A stretch of 64,000 nt of DNA from Palaeococcus ferrophilus DSM 13482 (GCF_000966265.1 NZ_LANF01000009.1:62001-126000), one strand, 5' to 3'. Shown: positions 34,720 through 44,231, counted from the first letter of the stretch. Notes: generated by a model from the letters alone, not told the origin. Program-made: numbers and translations.

Positions 34720-35967
34720 TTAATGGAGCTTGTACCTCAGGAAGGCTCCAAGCCCTCCGAAGGCCTTGTAGAACTGCTGTCCCTCCTCCGTATCAAGGGA
34801 TATTATCTCCACGTTGGCACCGCTCTCCTCGGCCATCTTTATGAGCTCTTCTGCAACCTCCCACTTCTCGAAGCTCAGGTTCTGGCTGCCGCACTTGGGG
34901 CATGCCTGATAGCTCTTCCTGAAGGCATCGAAGTCGCTCTCGTGTATCGTCTTGAGCTCCTCCCAGCCGCAGGCGTTGCAGTGCACTTTCGCCCTTATCA
35001 GGTCGTATCCCTCGCTTATGAGGAGAGTGTCAACGGCCCCGAGCATGAGGGCGTGCCTTATCTCCTTCTCACCGTAGGTTATCATCCCCGTGTCCTTGGC
35101 GAGGTGCCTGAAGAAATCCTGAATGAGCTTCCTCTCCTTAACGGCTTCATGCTCCTTGAGGATGTCACTGGCCTTCTCAACGAGCTCCCTCAGCCCGTAC
35201 TCGCCGCTGTAGCTTATGTCCACGACCCCGAGTATCTTCTTCTTGAGCTCGTGGTGGAGGTAGTCGCCCTCAAGGAAGTCCTCCTTGGTGGGACCGGGCC
35301 CGCCGATGATTATTCCCTTGAGCTCTCCCTTCTCGAGGAGCGGCAGAAAGGCCTCGTTGGCGTGCTCCCCTATGCGCTTCATGAACTCGTGGGTCTCCTG
35401 CTCACGGATGCGCTCGTAACGCCTCGCAGACTGACCACCGGCCCTCGTCTTTCCGGGAACCGTTGAGTGCAGATCATCCACGAGCTCTATCTTCTTGCCC
35501 CGGAGGATGCCTATGGTCGCGTCGTTCTTCTCGACGGTTATGAGACCGTAGGCGTCCTTAACTCGTAGCATCTCCTCGAGGGGCTCCGTAACGAAGGTCT
35601 GGTCACATCGGTAGAGCCTCACGTTGACGGGTTCGGGGGGGATTATGGCGAAAACGCGTATGTCGCTCACTCCCTCCTGCTCGCTCACGTTGCCGACGAA
35701 AAGTGCCAGACCGTTCTCAGGGGTCTGCTTGTAGAGCTTGAGGTGCTGCATTGCCCTCTCCAATGCCCCGAGAACGTTCTTTCGCGTTGACTTGCTTTTG
35801 ATGTTCTGCGCCGTTCCGTATTCCTCGCGGAGCTGCTGCATAACCTTGTTCAGGTCGTAGCCGGCTGGAACGTAGAGGCTCACCAGTTCCGTCGCTCGGC
35901 CCCGAATCTTCTTGAGCTCTTCAACCTTCTTTTTAAGTTCATACATCTCAGTTGAGGTATGAGACAT
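34720..35967 (-). CDS. prf1: Peptide chain release factor aRF1
   Basis: The 415-residue product has the stop-codon recognition motif NIKS at 55-58, the peptidyl-tRNA hydrolysis motif GGQ at 177-179 ([10 protein letters not shown]), and a C-terminal domain with a zinc-type CNACGW...CPKCGS minidomain. It terminates translation at all three stop codons. The start at 35967 ([11 protein letters not shown]) is chosen because GAGGTGAT lies seven bases upstream. A TATA-like TTTTATAAGCC on the minus strand is near 36015-36025. Confidence 0.97.
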   Translation of the reverse strand: MSHTSTEMYELKKKVEELKKIRGRATELVSLYVPAGYDLNKVMQQLREEYGTAQNIKSKSTRKNVLGALERAMQHLKLYKQTPENGLALFVGNVSEQEGVSDIRVFAIIPPEPVNVRLYRCDQTFVTEPLEEMLRVKDAYGLITVEKNDATIGILRGKKIELVDDLHSTVPGKTRAGGQSARRYERIREQETHEFMKRIGEHANEAFLPLLEKGELKGIIIGGPGPTKEDFLEGDYLHHELKKKILGVVDISYSGEYGLRELVEKASDILKEHEAVKERKLIQDFFRHLAKDTGMITYGEKEIRHALMLGAVDTLLISEGYDLIRAKVHCNACGWEELKTIHESDFDAFRKSYQACPKCGSQNLSFEKWEVAEELIKMAEESGANVEIISLDTEEGQQFYKAFGGLGAFLRYKLH

Positions 35968-36034
35968 GAGCATCACCTCAGAACCATTTTTCTCTCTCAA
36001 TCACAATAAAAAATGGGGCTTATAAAAGTTTGGC

Positions 36035-36271
36035 CTAGAAGAGGGACATTAGAATGACGATGAAGACGCCCACAACGCCGCCCACCGCGATTATCAGCAG
36101 GTTGGCCAGGGTCAGATCAATGTGCACAATTCCAAGGAAGTTGAGCAGGCCCACGAGGATGAGGCCCACCACCGTGTTCACCGCCAGCCACTTGAGTACC
36201 ATTAGGGTCAGCTTGGCCACGATGTAGCCAACGAGGATGAGTAGGAGGAGGAAAACAAGCCACTCGAACAC
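36035..36271 (-). CDS. BofA-family small membrane protein
   Basis: The 78-residue protein has two or three hydrophobic helices (WLVFLLLLILVGYIVAKL, LAVNTVVGLILVGLLNFLGI, ANLLIIAVGGVVGVFIVILM) and an N-terminal/loop NTVVGLILVGLLN motif like the pro-sigmaK processing inhibitor BofA family found in both Bacillus and archaea. In Bacillus BofA restrains an intramembrane (site-2) protease. An S2P-type protease is encoded in this window (27830-29056), but whether they meet is unknown. It lies 1 base after the HEAT-repeat gene. Confidence 0.75.
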   Translation of the reverse strand: MFEWLVFLLLLILVGYIVAKLTLMVLKWLAVNTVVGLILVGLLNFLGIVHIDLTLANLLIIAVGGVVGVFIVILMSLF

Positions 36272-36272
36272 C

Positions 36273-36833
36273 TCACTCGCCTCCGAGGGAGTTCATAACG
36301 TCCCTGGCGATTTCACCGAGGGGGACCCACTTGTAGCCCTCAAAGGGCAGTATGACCTTATCCTGAACCTCGATGAGGGGCCTAACGCTCTCAATGGCCT
36401 CCCTACCGTTCACGGCCTTGAGCATGATGAGCCCAAAGGCCTTCTGGTTTTTGTCCCCGCTCTCCACGAGTTCTACCGCTCCCCTGAGCACCGCCTCCTT
36501 GGGAACGCTCATACCGCTCTCCAGGAGGGCCTTGAGGAACACCATGGCGTTTTCACGGACGTAGGGGTTTTTAGAACTGACCAGTGCAAAGAGCTTTGAC
36601 ACGAAAGAGCTGTCAACCTTCCCACGCAGTGTCTTGGAATCCCTGGATATCACCTCGCTAAGCAGGAGAAGGGCGTCCCCCCTTATTCCCATAACGTTAT
36701 CATCGAGTAGCTCAATCAGGGCCTCAACCACCTTCCTATCCTTGAGGGCGCTTTCAATTATCTCCCCCATCCTTTCCTCTTCAATCATTTTTCTTACTTT
36801 ACCCTTCTTCGAGCCAAAGGAAAACAGCCCCAT
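36273..36833 (-). CDS. HEAT/armadillo-type repeat protein
   Basis: The 186-residue helical protein has repeats of about 38 residues such as DNVMGIRGDALLLLSEVI and KNPYVRENAMVFLKALL, the helical-repeat pattern of HEAT proteins. It has no catalytic motif, so it is likely a scaffold. ATG 36833 is preceded by AAGGTGGTG. It forms an operon with the BofA-like gene. The promoter is in the 110-base divergent gap shared with the helical-repeat gene at 36944. Confidence 0.72.
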   Translation of the reverse strand: MGLFSFGSKKGKVRKMIEEERMGEIIESALKDRKVVEALIELLDDNVMGIRGDALLLLSEVISRDSKTLRGKVDSSFVSKLFALVSSKNPYVRENAMVFLKALLESGMSVPKEAVLRGAVELVESGDKNQKAFGLIMLKAVNGREAIESVRPLIEVQDKVILPFEGYKWVPLGEIARDVMNSLGGE

Positions 36834-36943
36834 GACCACACCACCTTGTTAGTATCTGGTTTTGGGTTTCAAGGTTAAATTCTTTTGGGTCAACTCATCC
36901 AAAAGTTTAAGTCATTTTAGCCCGCATTACATACGGTGGGAAA

Positions 36944-37411
36944 ATGCAGGAGTGGTATCAATCCCGGGCCCTCTATGAGACCATAACGAGTCTCCTCAAG
37001 AAGGGACAGTTTGAGATGGCCCTCAAGATGAGCAGGGAAATCCCGGACGACGGCATAAAGGTCACCTCGTACTCGAAGATAGTCATCGAGATGGCTAGGA
37101 TAGGGATAAACTACGAAGAGGCCCTCAAAGAGGCAATAAACGCCACGATGGCACTCGACGAAGAGGCCAGGGAAAAGGCCCTCATGAGCCTCGCCTTTGA
37201 GCTCATGAACCTCGGAAAGTTCGAGGACGCGCTGATGGTCGGGAACATTATACCCGACGTCTCCGGTCAGTCCAAGGTCAAGGCGGAGGTCGCGCTGAAG
37301 CTGGCGGAGAATGGAGATTTGTCCAGGGCCCTTGAGCTTATAAACGACATCCTGGACGAGGACGTGAAGACGTGGGCCATGGCGATGCTGAGCAACAAAA
37401 TGAAAGGCTAA
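36944..37411 (+). CDS. TPR-like helical repeat protein
   Basis: The 155-residue product consists of alternating helices with a [15 protein letters not shown] / [15 protein letters not shown] / [15 protein letters not shown] repeat of about 34-36 residues, a TPR-like or PPR-like pattern. It has no other domain. TATA-like AAAAGTTTAAG at 36901-36912 and GGTGGG precede the ATG. The gene overlaps the convergent PRPP synthetase gene by 4 bases. Confidence 0.75.
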   Translation: MQEWYQSRALYETITSLLKKGQFEMALKMSREIPDDGIKVTSYSKIVIEMARIGINYEEALKEAINATMALDEEAREKALMSLAFELMNLGKFEDALMVGNIIPDVSGQSKVKAEVALKLAENGDLSRALELINDILDEDVKTWAMAMLSNKMKG

Positions 37412-38247
37412 AGGGAGATTATCTCATTCACGAGGCTTATCCTTGAAACGGGGGTCGGGATTGAGTTCGTGACGGCGAGTTCGTCCACTGCACCGCTCAC
37501 GCGCTCTATGGCCCCCTCGGCGAAGACACCGTGGGTAGCGGCCACGAAAATCTTCTCCGCCCCCATCTCCCTCAGCAGGTTCGCGGCCCTCACCATTGTT
37601 CCTCCCGTGCTTATTATGTCGTCCACTATGAGGACGTTCTTTCCGTCAACGTCAACGTCCACGGGCCACATCTGAACCTCCGTCGGGGAAACGCGCTTCT
37701 TCTCAAAGTGGCTAAACTCAAGGCCAAGCTCGCGGGCAACGGCCTCAGCCCTTCCAAGGGCGCCCCTGTCGGGGGCAAGAACAAGTCCATCGCCGAGCTT
37801 CTCGCGGAAGTAGTCCGCTATGGCCTTAGCCGGTGAGAGGTTCACCGCCTTTCCAGGGAAGTACCTGAGGGTCTCGGGGTTGTGGAGGTCGAAGACGTAG
37901 AGCTCATCGTAGTAGAGTCCTATTGCCCTCATCACGGCCCTCACGCTTACCGGCTCGCCCTCCTTCGTGACCCTGTCCTGGCGCGAGTAAGCAAGGTAAG
38001 GCACCACCGCCCTGAGCCTCTCAAAGCCCCTCTCCCTGAGGGCGTCACCAAGAAGGAGGAGCTCTATGAGGTGCTCGTTCTGGGGTCTGAACGTGGACTG
38101 GACGACGGTAACTTCCTTCCCCTCCCCCGGAACGCGGACGTAGCGCTCCCCGTCCGGAAAGCTCTTTATCTCCGCCTCCAGGAGCTCGACCCTCCCGGCG
38201 AATTCCTCACGCATATGATAAGCACCGCTACCTACAACGAACTTCAT
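37408..38247 (-). CDS. prs: Ribose-phosphate pyrophosphokinase (PRPP synthetase)
   Basis: The 279-residue product has the [10 protein letters not shown] opening, [27 protein letters not shown] catalytic loop, [11 protein letters not shown] and the PRPP-binding [15 protein letters not shown]. It makes PRPP from ribose 5-phosphate and ATP for nucleotide, histidine and tryptophan synthesis. The short form is usual for archaea. The start at 38247 (MKFVVGSG) follows GGTGGTG; seven further in-frame codons upstream are unlikely to be used. Confidence 0.95.
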   Translation of the reverse strand: MKFVVGSGAYHMREEFAGRVELLEAEIKSFPDGERYVRVPGEGKEVTVVQSTFRPQNEHLIELLLLGDALRERGFERLRAVVPYLAYSRQDRVTKEGEPVSVRAVMRAIGLYYDELYVFDLHNPETLRYFPGKAVNLSPAKAIADYFREKLGDGLVLAPDRGALGRAEAVARELGLEFSHFEKKRVSPTEVQMWPVDVDVDGKNVLIVDDIISTGGTMVRAANLLREMGAEKIFVAATHGVFAEGAIERVSGAVDELAVTNSIPTPVSRISLVNEIISL

Positions 38248-38292
38248 AGACACCACCGTGTTAAGCATCGCGCGGTGCCTTAAAAGGGTTGC

Positions 38293-39129
38293 TCACTTGA
38301 AGAGCCGTATATCCACCACGATGTGCCAGACACCGGGGGCGTAGCGCTTGATGACCAGCTCGTTGAGCTTCTCCGCCTCGTAGCCGTGCTCCCTCGCTAT
38401 CCTCCGGAATGTCTCGAAGGGCTCCCCTGGCCTTAAACGCTCGGGAACGGTGTTGTGGTAGTGGATAACCGCCCCGTCCTTCGCTATGCTGAGGGCCTTG
38501 GGAATGAACTCGGCCGTTCTGACTACATATCCCATAAGAACCCTGTCTGCGATGTTCTCACCCGGAAAGTCGCGGTTGTCCATGTTGTAGGCCGTCATCC
38601 TGTCCTGCACTTTATTGAGCTCGATGTTCTCCACAAGAAATCTAAATGTATACGGGCTCTTCTCTATCGCTATTACTTTCGCTTTTCCGTGGACGGCCAT
38701 GGGGAGGCTGAGGTGGCCTATCCCCGCGAACATGTCAACTACCAGCTCCCCCGGCTTTGCCACCCTGGCCATTCTCACGCGCTCCTTGACGTTGGCCGGG
38801 GAGAACATGACCTTAGCCACGTCGAGCTTGTACTTTATACCGTTCTCGACGTGAACCGTCACCGTGTCGTTTCCGTAGAGGAGCTCGTAGTTGGTCTCGC
38901 GGAACTCACCTCCAATGCGGCCCTTTCTGAGAACGGACTTGACCTCAAGCACCTCCGCGTAGACCTCCGCAACGCGGTGCTTGTAGGGGTCAAGCTCCGG
39001 CCGGAGCGGTAGAATCAGAACGTCCCCTATCCGGACCCAGTGCTTCGGGAGCTTCTCAATCAGCTCCGGCGGGAGCTCGCGGGAGAGAATTTCCCTTATG
39101 CGCGGCTTTATGACCCTGGTGCTCTTCAT
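38293..39129 (-). CDS. taw2: Wybutosine pathway aminocarboxypropyltransferase Taw2 (TYW2-like)
   Basis: The 278-residue product, the same length as Pyrococcus PH0793, has a Trm5-like fold. It carries the SAM motif VVDMFAGIGHLSLPMAVHG, a MFSPANVKERVRMA loop and IADRVLMGYVVRT in place of the NPP-type motif of methyltransferases, which is the feature separating Taw2 from Trm5. It transfers an aminocarboxypropyl group from SAM to 4-demethylwyosine-37 of tRNA-Phe. It has a TATA box in the divergent gap with the 39240 gene. Confidence 0.88.
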   Translation of the reverse strand: MKSTRVIKPRIREILSRELPPELIEKLPKHWVRIGDVLILPLRPELDPYKHRVAEVYAEVLEVKSVLRKGRIGGEFRETNYELLYGNDTVTVHVENGIKYKLDVAKVMFSPANVKERVRMARVAKPGELVVDMFAGIGHLSLPMAVHGKAKVIAIEKSPYTFRFLVENIELNKVQDRMTAYNMDNRDFPGENIADRVLMGYVVRTAEFIPKALSIAKDGAVIHYHNTVPERLRPGEPFETFRRIAREHGYEAEKLNELVIKRYAPGVWHIVVDIRLFK

Positions 39130-39239
39130 GGTTGAGGCCTCTCGGCGCGGACTTTTAAGGTTTCCCTTTCACTTCAACCTCCTTTGAAGCCGTCGGGCCC
39201 CTTAAATACGATAAAGGAGAGTTAGTATCGGTGATGTTT

Positions 39240-40544
39240 ATGGAGAGAAAGAGGGTTTTCGCGGGCCTCGCGCTCGTGCTCGTGGTTATAGCGGCACTGG
39301 CATTTCAGGGAGGAAAAGCCTCCCAGCCCTCTGGAAGCGTCGTGCTCTACGATTCAGCCAGGATAGCCGTCGTGGAGAAGAACCTCACGCTCGAGCTGAA
39401 GTCGGGCCTCAACGAGGTTCCTCTCGAGGAGGTAGAGGGTCTGGATATCGCGGAGGTAACGCTTATACCCCCGGAAGGGGTCGAGGTTCTCGGGCTCGTG
39501 AGCAGGGGAGACAAAAAGGATGCCTTTGAAGCCAGCGTTGGCCAGAGGGTGGAACTCAAGCTGAAGAACGGGGATGTTATAGCGGGCACCCTCATGGGCT
39601 ACTCGGACGGAAAGCTCGTCATAGAGGGCGAAAGCTACTACCTCGTTGACCCCTCTGAGATAGCATACCTCAAGGTGCCCTCCGCCGGTTCGGACGGGAG
39701 AAAGAGCTACGCGGTGGTGAGGGCGAAGGAGGACGGCACCTACACCTTCCGCATTATATACCGCGTCGAGAACATCGGCTGGAGCTCACGCTACAAGCTC
39801 TACCTGAGCGATGATGCAATCCTCCAGGGCTACGTTGTGATAGACAACCCCACGAACAAGAGCTTCGAGGATGTGGATGTGCTCCTCGTCTCGGGGGATG
39901 TGACCTTCTACAGATCACCCAGATATTACCTCGATATGGCTGTAAAAAGCGCTGGAATGCCCGAGGCTGCCCCTGTGGAGCCCCAGAAGCTTGAGGCTTT
40001 CTACCTCTACTCCCTCGGAACGGCGGACATCAACGCCTTCGAGCGGAAGCTCATACCCTACGTCTCCGTGAGGGCACCTGTGGATAGGAGCTATCTCTAC
40101 GAGAGCTACACGTACTCCGGAAGCGGGGACGTCTACGAGGTCGTCTCCCTCAAGACGGACAGGGTTCTCCCTGCCGGAATCGTGGAGATCTACCGCGAAA
40201 ACGAGGGTAAAGCTCTCCTCATAGGCGAGCAGTGGATAGATCACACCCCCAAGGGCGACACCCTGAGACTCAGGCTCGGGCGCGACGTTGACCTAAAGGG
40301 CACGACGAAGGTGCTCGATGAGAGGCACTACGACAGGGGGGCCTACTACAAGGTGGAGGTCACCGTGGAAAACTTTGGAAGCGAGAGCAGGGATGTCGTT
40401 GTAAGGCACTACAAGGGGCGCGGAAAGCTTCTTGAGTCGAGCGTAAGTCCAAGCGAAGAGACCGCTAGCTATGTGGAGTTCATCCTCACGGTGGGGCCGG
40501 GGGAGAAGAGGAGCGTCACCTTCGACTACGAGGTGAGCTACTGA
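39240..40544 (+). CDS. DUF4139-type secreted or membrane-anchored protein
   Basis: The 434-residue product has an N-terminal hydrophobic signal/anchor (FAGLALVLVVIAALAF, about 6-21). A beta-rich exported part then shows the DUF4139 hallmarks: VRAKEDGTYTFRIIYRVENIGWSSRYKLYL, GYVVIDNPTNKSFEDVDVLLVSG, DTLRLRLGRDVDLKGTTKVL and the terminal FDYEVSY. The function of the family is unknown; it is often surface-associated. GGTGAT at 39230-39235 fixes the start at 39240. TATA-like CCCCTTAAATACG lies at 39198-39210. Confidence 0.8.
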   Translation: MERKRVFAGLALVLVVIAALAFQGGKASQPSGSVVLYDSARIAVVEKNLTLELKSGLNEVPLEEVEGLDIAEVTLIPPEGVEVLGLVSRGDKKDAFEASVGQRVELKLKNGDVIAGTLMGYSDGKLVIEGESYYLVDPSEIAYLKVPSAGSDGRKSYAVVRAKEDGTYTFRIIYRVENIGWSSRYKLYLSDDAILQGYVVIDNPTNKSFEDVDVLLVSGDVTFYRSPRYYLDMAVKSAGMPEAAPVEPQKLEAFYLYSLGTADINAFERKLIPYVSVRAPVDRSYLYESYTYSGSGDVYEVVSLKTDRVLPAGIVEIYRENEGKALLIGEQWIDHTPKGDTLRLRLGRDVDLKGTTKVLDERHYDRGAYYKVEVTVENFGSESRDVVVRHYKGRGKLLESSVSPSEETASYVEFILTVGPGEKRSVTFDYEVSY

Positions 40545-40561
40545 GCCTTTACATTTCTATC

Positions 40562-40625
40562 GGCGGCCTCAGCGAGAAGTCGGTCGTCATCCCTCAGCTC
40601 ACTCTTGTTCCAATCATCGGCCGCC
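40562..40625 (-). ncRNA. C/D box sRNA with 7-bp terminal stem
   Basis: In the 140-base gap between the DUF4139 and HypE-like genes. On the minus strand: arm GGCGGCC (40619-40625), degenerate box C around ATGATTG (40611-40617), guide of 13 bases, box D' CTGA (40594-40597), 3-base spacer, box C' ATGACGA (40584-40590, one mismatch), guide of 11 bases, box D CTGA (40569-40572), arm GGCCGCC (40562-40568). The seven-base arms pair perfectly. The poor box C is the weak point; box D', C' and D and their spacing are good. Confidence 0.68.
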
Positions 40626-40684
40626 GTTCTTAGTTTCTCCGACAGGCTTTTAATCGTTCCCCCGAACACGTGATGGGATGAAAG

Positions 40685-41671
40685 ATGCTGCCTGGAAAGG
40701 TTCCGCCGGAGAAGCTCAGGGAGATAGTTTTCAACCACCTTGGAGTGGAGGACGAGAGGGTTTTGATAGGGCCGAGCGTTGGGATTGACGCCGCCGCCAT
40801 AGATTTCGGGGGGAGGGTTTTGATAGCGACGAGCGACCCGATAACGGGTGCCGAAAAGGGCATAGGTTACTACGCGGTGAACGTCAACGCCAACGACGTG
40901 GCGACGATGGGAGCCCGACCGAGGTGGTTTCTCGTGACGATTCTCCTGCCCGAGACCGCCGGCGAGGCGCTTTTGAGGGAGATAATGGACGACATACACC
41001 GGAGCGCGAGGGAGATTGGCGTGGCCGTGATAGGTGGCCACACGGAGGTAACCGTCGGACTCGAGAGGCCCATCGTCCTTGGAACGATGCTCGGGGAGGT
41101 GGAGAAGGGTAGGCTCGTTCACGCCGGAAACGCAAAGCCCGGGGATGCCGTAATACTCACGAAGGGCCTCGCGATAGAGGGGACGGCTATAATAGCCGCC
41201 GAGAGGGAGGAAGAGCTCAGGGCGGCATACGGGGACGACTTCGTCGAGAGGGCAAAGTCATTCCTGCGAAAAATAAGCGTCGTGAAGGATGCGATGGTGG
41301 CGATGGAGGTTGGTGTTAACGCGATGCACGACCCCACGGAGGGAGGAGTGGCCAACGGCCTCCATGAGATGGCAGAGGCTTCGAACCTCGGCTTTAGGGT
41401 GTACGGAGAGAGGTTCCCCATAGCCGAGGAAACGAGGGTTATATGCGAGCACTTCAACCTCGACCCGCTGGCGCTCATAAGCTCGGGGGCCCTCCTGATA
41501 GCGGCGCCGCCGGAGAGAGCTAAAAAGGTGGTTGATGCACTCAGGGCGGAGGGCATCACCGCGGAGGTCATAGGCGAGTTCCTAGAGGAGAAAAAGAGGG
41601 TTATCGTGGTGGACGGGGAGGAGAGGCCCCTTCCCCAGCCAAAAACTGACGAACTGTGGAAGGTTGTCTGA
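40685..41671 (+). CDS. AIR-synthase-fold protein, HypE-like
   Basis: The 328-residue product has N-terminal LIGPSVGIDAAAID, SDPITGAEKGIGYYAVNVNANDVATMGARPRWFLVTILLP and GGHTEVTVGLERPIVLGTMLG, all typical of the HypE/ThiL/SelD/PurM superfamily that binds ATP. True HypE ends in PRIC with a cysteine that carries the carbamoyl/cyano group; this protein ends TDELWKVV and lacks it. It is therefore a HypE paralogue of unknown substrate. TATA-like AGGCTTTTAATCG precedes it. It abuts the AI-2E gene tail to tail without a gap. Confidence 0.8.
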   Translation: MLPGKVPPEKLREIVFNHLGVEDERVLIGPSVGIDAAAIDFGGRVLIATSDPITGAEKGIGYYAVNVNANDVATMGARPRWFLVTILLPETAGEALLREIMDDIHRSAREIGVAVIGGHTEVTVGLERPIVLGTMLGEVEKGRLVHAGNAKPGDAVILTKGLAIEGTAIIAAEREEELRAAYGDDFVERAKSFLRKISVVKDAMVAMEVGVNAMHDPTEGGVANGLHEMAEASNLGFRVYGERFPIAEETRVICEHFNLDPLALISSGALLIAAPPERAKKVVDALRAEGITAEVIGEFLEEKKRVIVVDGEERPLPQPKTDELWKVV

Positions 41672-42676
41672 CTACTCTGCCACCGGAAGTGCCTCCCTTT
41701 CCCTCTCCTTCCATTCCTCCATGAGCGTCTGGAGGAGCGCGAGGCTCACGGGCCCTATTATCAACCCCTTGAAGCCAAAGGCTATGAGACCCCCGAATAT
41801 CCCTATGAGGGCCACCACGCCGTTTATTCTAGCGCCCTCACCCACCAGGCGGGGCCTTATGGTTACGTCAGGGATCGGAGATATGAAGACCGCACCGTAG
41901 AGCGCGAAGAGGAGCGCGCTGGCGAGGCCAGTGCTGTGATATAGGTAGATCGCACCCGCCAGCCAGAGCACCCACCCACCTATGACCGGGAGCAGCTCGA
42001 GTATCACGCAGAGCACTCCAGCGGCTATCGCGGCCGCGGTGTCACCTATCCCAAAGAGCATGAACCCCGCTACGAGGAATATCCCCTTAAGCGTGCTCAG
42101 GAGAAACCATGTCCTTAGAAGGGCGCTCAACGTTGATTCGGCCCTCTTTATGAGCGCTTCTCCAAGCTCCCTGTTCTCCGCAGGGATGAGGCGATTGAGC
42201 TCGAGGTAGAGGAAGCGGGCGTTCTGGAGTGAGACGAAGAAAACCCCGAGAAACACTATAATCTGGAGAACGAAGAGTGGAACGGAGAGGGAGTAGTTGA
42301 GGAGGGAGCTTTGAATTCTCGCGGGGAGGTTCTCCCCCAGGGTAGCCACAACGCTCTGAACCGGACCCGGAAGGTCGGGGCGGTTGATGAAGTCCATGGC
42401 GTAAACGATGTAAGTGTAGATGTAGTTGAGCGTGCCCCTCAGCCAGAGCACAACACCCATGAGCAGGAGAATCGAGATAACACCCATCAAGGCGGTTATT
42501 AATATCGCGGACTCCCTCTCGCCAGTCTTAAGGGCGAGCCTGTGGTGGACGGGGAGCACTATGTAGGCCACGGCCAGCCCGAAGATGATGGGAGTGAGGA
42601 ATGGTTCGACGGTTTTCCACACCAAAAAGAGTATAAAAACGGAGAGGGCTATCCAGACGAGTCTCTCACCCTCCAT
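41672..42676 (-). CDS. AI-2E family transporter
   Basis: The 334-residue protein has about eight membrane helices and the family pattern TVEPFLTPIIFGLAVAYIVLP at the N-terminus, RTWFLLSTLKGIFLVAGFMLFGI in the middle and IPDVTIRPRLVGEGARINGVVALIGIFGGLIAFGFKGLIIGPV at the C-terminus. Members export autoinducers or act as Na+/H+ antiporters; archaeal substrates are not known. It begins 1 base after the 42678 stop, third gene of the sppA operon. Confidence 0.88.
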   Translation of the reverse strand: MEGERLVWIALSVFILFLVWKTVEPFLTPIIFGLAVAYIVLPVHHRLALKTGERESAILITALMGVISILLLMGVVLWLRGTLNYIYTYIVYAMDFINRPDLPGPVQSVVATLGENLPARIQSSLLNYSLSVPLFVLQIIVFLGVFFVSLQNARFLYLELNRLIPAENRELGEALIKRAESTLSALLRTWFLLSTLKGIFLVAGFMLFGIGDTAAAIAAGVLCVILELLPVIGGWVLWLAGAIYLYHSTGLASALLFALYGAVFISPIPDVTIRPRLVGEGARINGVVALIGIFGGLIAFGFKGLIIGPVSLALLQTLMEEWKEREREALPVAE

Positions 42677-42677
42677 T

Positions 42678-43157
42678 CTACCACTTCCGGAGATAGGGAG
42701 TTATGAGTTCCCTAACGGAGGGCTTGTTGAAGAGGAAGAGTCTCCCCCTCCCCTCGTCGAGTACGAAGTCCCTGCCGAAGGCTATGAGCCCGTCCTTGAG
42801 CTTGTATATCTCGCTCCCCTCGAGGGCCTTTTTGACGTGCTCTCTAACCTCCGGAGGGGCCTCTATGTCCTCCAGGGCACCCTCAAGCCTGTTGAGGAGG
42901 GAGCGGTTCACGAACTTCGTGCCCCTGAGGGGAAGCTCCTCCCCCTCCACCTCGGAGGCGTCCATGTATATTCCCCAGAACTCCTTGGCGCACTCGAAGG
43001 GGTAAACATATTCCGTTCCGTAGTCGGCCCTGTAGAGGTCGAAGATTGCCGCGAGGAGAACCTTCCTTGCGTCGCTCCCGTAGTACTCAATCCTGACGTG
43101 AAACCTCCCGTCCTCAAAGCCGTTCTCAAACACCTCAAGCTTCTCCTCGCAGAGCAT
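42678..43157 (-). CDS. Conserved hypothetical protein, 159 residues
   Basis: I cannot name the family. The protein is acidic and soluble, with a strand-helix pattern (RFHVRIEYYGSDARKVLLAAIFDLYRADY), ARGTKFVNRSLLNRLEGALEDI-like helices and a C-terminal GLIAFGRDFVLDEGRGRLFLF hairpin. It has no signal or membrane segment. It lies 4 bases downstream of sppA and 1 base upstream of the AI-2E gene, so it is expressed with membrane proteins. Codon use is like the core genes. Confidence 0.65.
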   Translation of the reverse strand: MLCEEKLEVFENGFEDGRFHVRIEYYGSDARKVLLAAIFDLYRADYGTEYVYPFECAKEFWGIYMDASEVEGEELPLRGTKFVNRSLLNRLEGALEDIEAPPEVREHVKKALEGSEIYKLKDGLIAFGRDFVLDEGRGRLFLFNKPSVRELITPYLRKW

Positions 43158-43161
43158 CCCC

Positions 43162-44172
43162 TCACCTCCTCAGGTAGGCATCGAGGTAGCGCGGGTCGAG
43201 CATGAGGGAGGAGCTCTGGTATATCCCGAAGTCCACCTTTTCCGAATCGTAGAAGATAACCCTCGCGCTCGAAACGTTCATCAGCTCCTCGAGAGCTCTA
43301 ACGGCATCCTCAAAATCTCCGGTCTCATCAACGAGGACTCCCTCAACGTCCCTGGCGAACCAGCTCCTACCCGTTGCGTACTCCTTCGTGGTGTTCATGT
43401 CGAGGTTTCTGCCCTCGCTCACCACGGAGAGGAACTCGTTGTAGTAGGTGTTTATCATGTCCGTTATGATCTTCCTCTCATCAGGCGTCAGGTCCCTCCA
43501 CTCCGCTCCCATGTCCTTGTAGGGCCCGGTTTTGAAGACGTTCACCTTAATGCCGTTCTGGGCGTAGTTCTGCTCGAGGTCGTAGTGGACGTAGAGGACC
43601 CCTATACTCCCCACATCAGCCAGGGGGTCCGCCACTATCTTGTCAGCGGCACAGGAGATGTAATAACCCCCCGAATCGGCCATGGAGGAGGTGTAGGCCA
43701 CTATGGGGATTCTGTAGGAGAGCTTCTTGAGCTCGGCGTAAATGAGGCGGACGGGCCCGACGTAGCCTCCCGGGCTCTCAACCCAGAGGATAACGCCTCC
43801 AACGCTCTCGTTCCGCTCTATCTCCCTTATCTTCGCCACCATGTCCATGGCCGTGTACTCATCAATAGGGCCCACTACGGGGAGAACCACTATCGTCGCG
43901 TTGGCCTTCTCCGCCCTTTTCTCCCTTAACTGCTCCTGAAGGTATTCGATTTGCTTCCTGAGCTCCTCGATTTTAAGCTCCAGCTCCGTGTTGTTGGTAA
44001 CCACGGTAACGTTGGGAATCTGCACCTCGAAGGTCGCATTCCTGGTCTGGTTCAGCATCGCCCTCTGGAGTTCCCCGTTCTGCATGTAGAGAAGCGTGCT
44101 TGAAACCACGGAGAGCGCGAGGAGAAGGGTGAGAATAAATGTGAGATACTTCCATACCTCCGACTTATCCAC
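43162..44172 (-). CDS. sppA: Signal peptide peptidase SppA (S49)
   Basis: The 336-residue product has an N-terminal membrane anchor (about 9-29), then a coiled-coil-like acidic/basic stretch (63-90), then the S49 core with LWVESPGGYVGP, Ser167 in SSMADSGGYY and Lys219 in FKTGPYKDMG. The 52-residue Ser-Lys distance equals that of the T. kodakarensis enzyme (Ser162/Lys214). It degrades cleaved signal peptides in or at the membrane. First gene of an operon with the 159-residue protein and the AI-2E transporter. Confidence 0.94.
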   Translation of the reverse strand: MDKSEVWKYLTFILTLLLALSVVSSTLLYMQNGELQRAMLNQTRNATFEVQIPNVTVVTNNTELELKIEELRKQIEYLQEQLREKRAEKANATIVVLPVVGPIDEYTAMDMVAKIREIERNESVGGVILWVESPGGYVGPVRLIYAELKKLSYRIPIVAYTSSMADSGGYYISCAADKIVADPLADVGSIGVLYVHYDLEQNYAQNGIKVNVFKTGPYKDMGAEWRDLTPDERKIITDMINTYYNEFLSVVSEGRNLDMNTTKEYATGRSWFARDVEGVLVDETGDFEDAVRALEELMNVSSARVIFYDSEKVDFGIYQSSSLMLDPRYLDAYLRR

Positions 44173-44231
44173 TTACACCACCGTATGAACTAACCCCACA
44201 TCCTTTTAAAGTTTGGCGAGTAGGTGCGACC

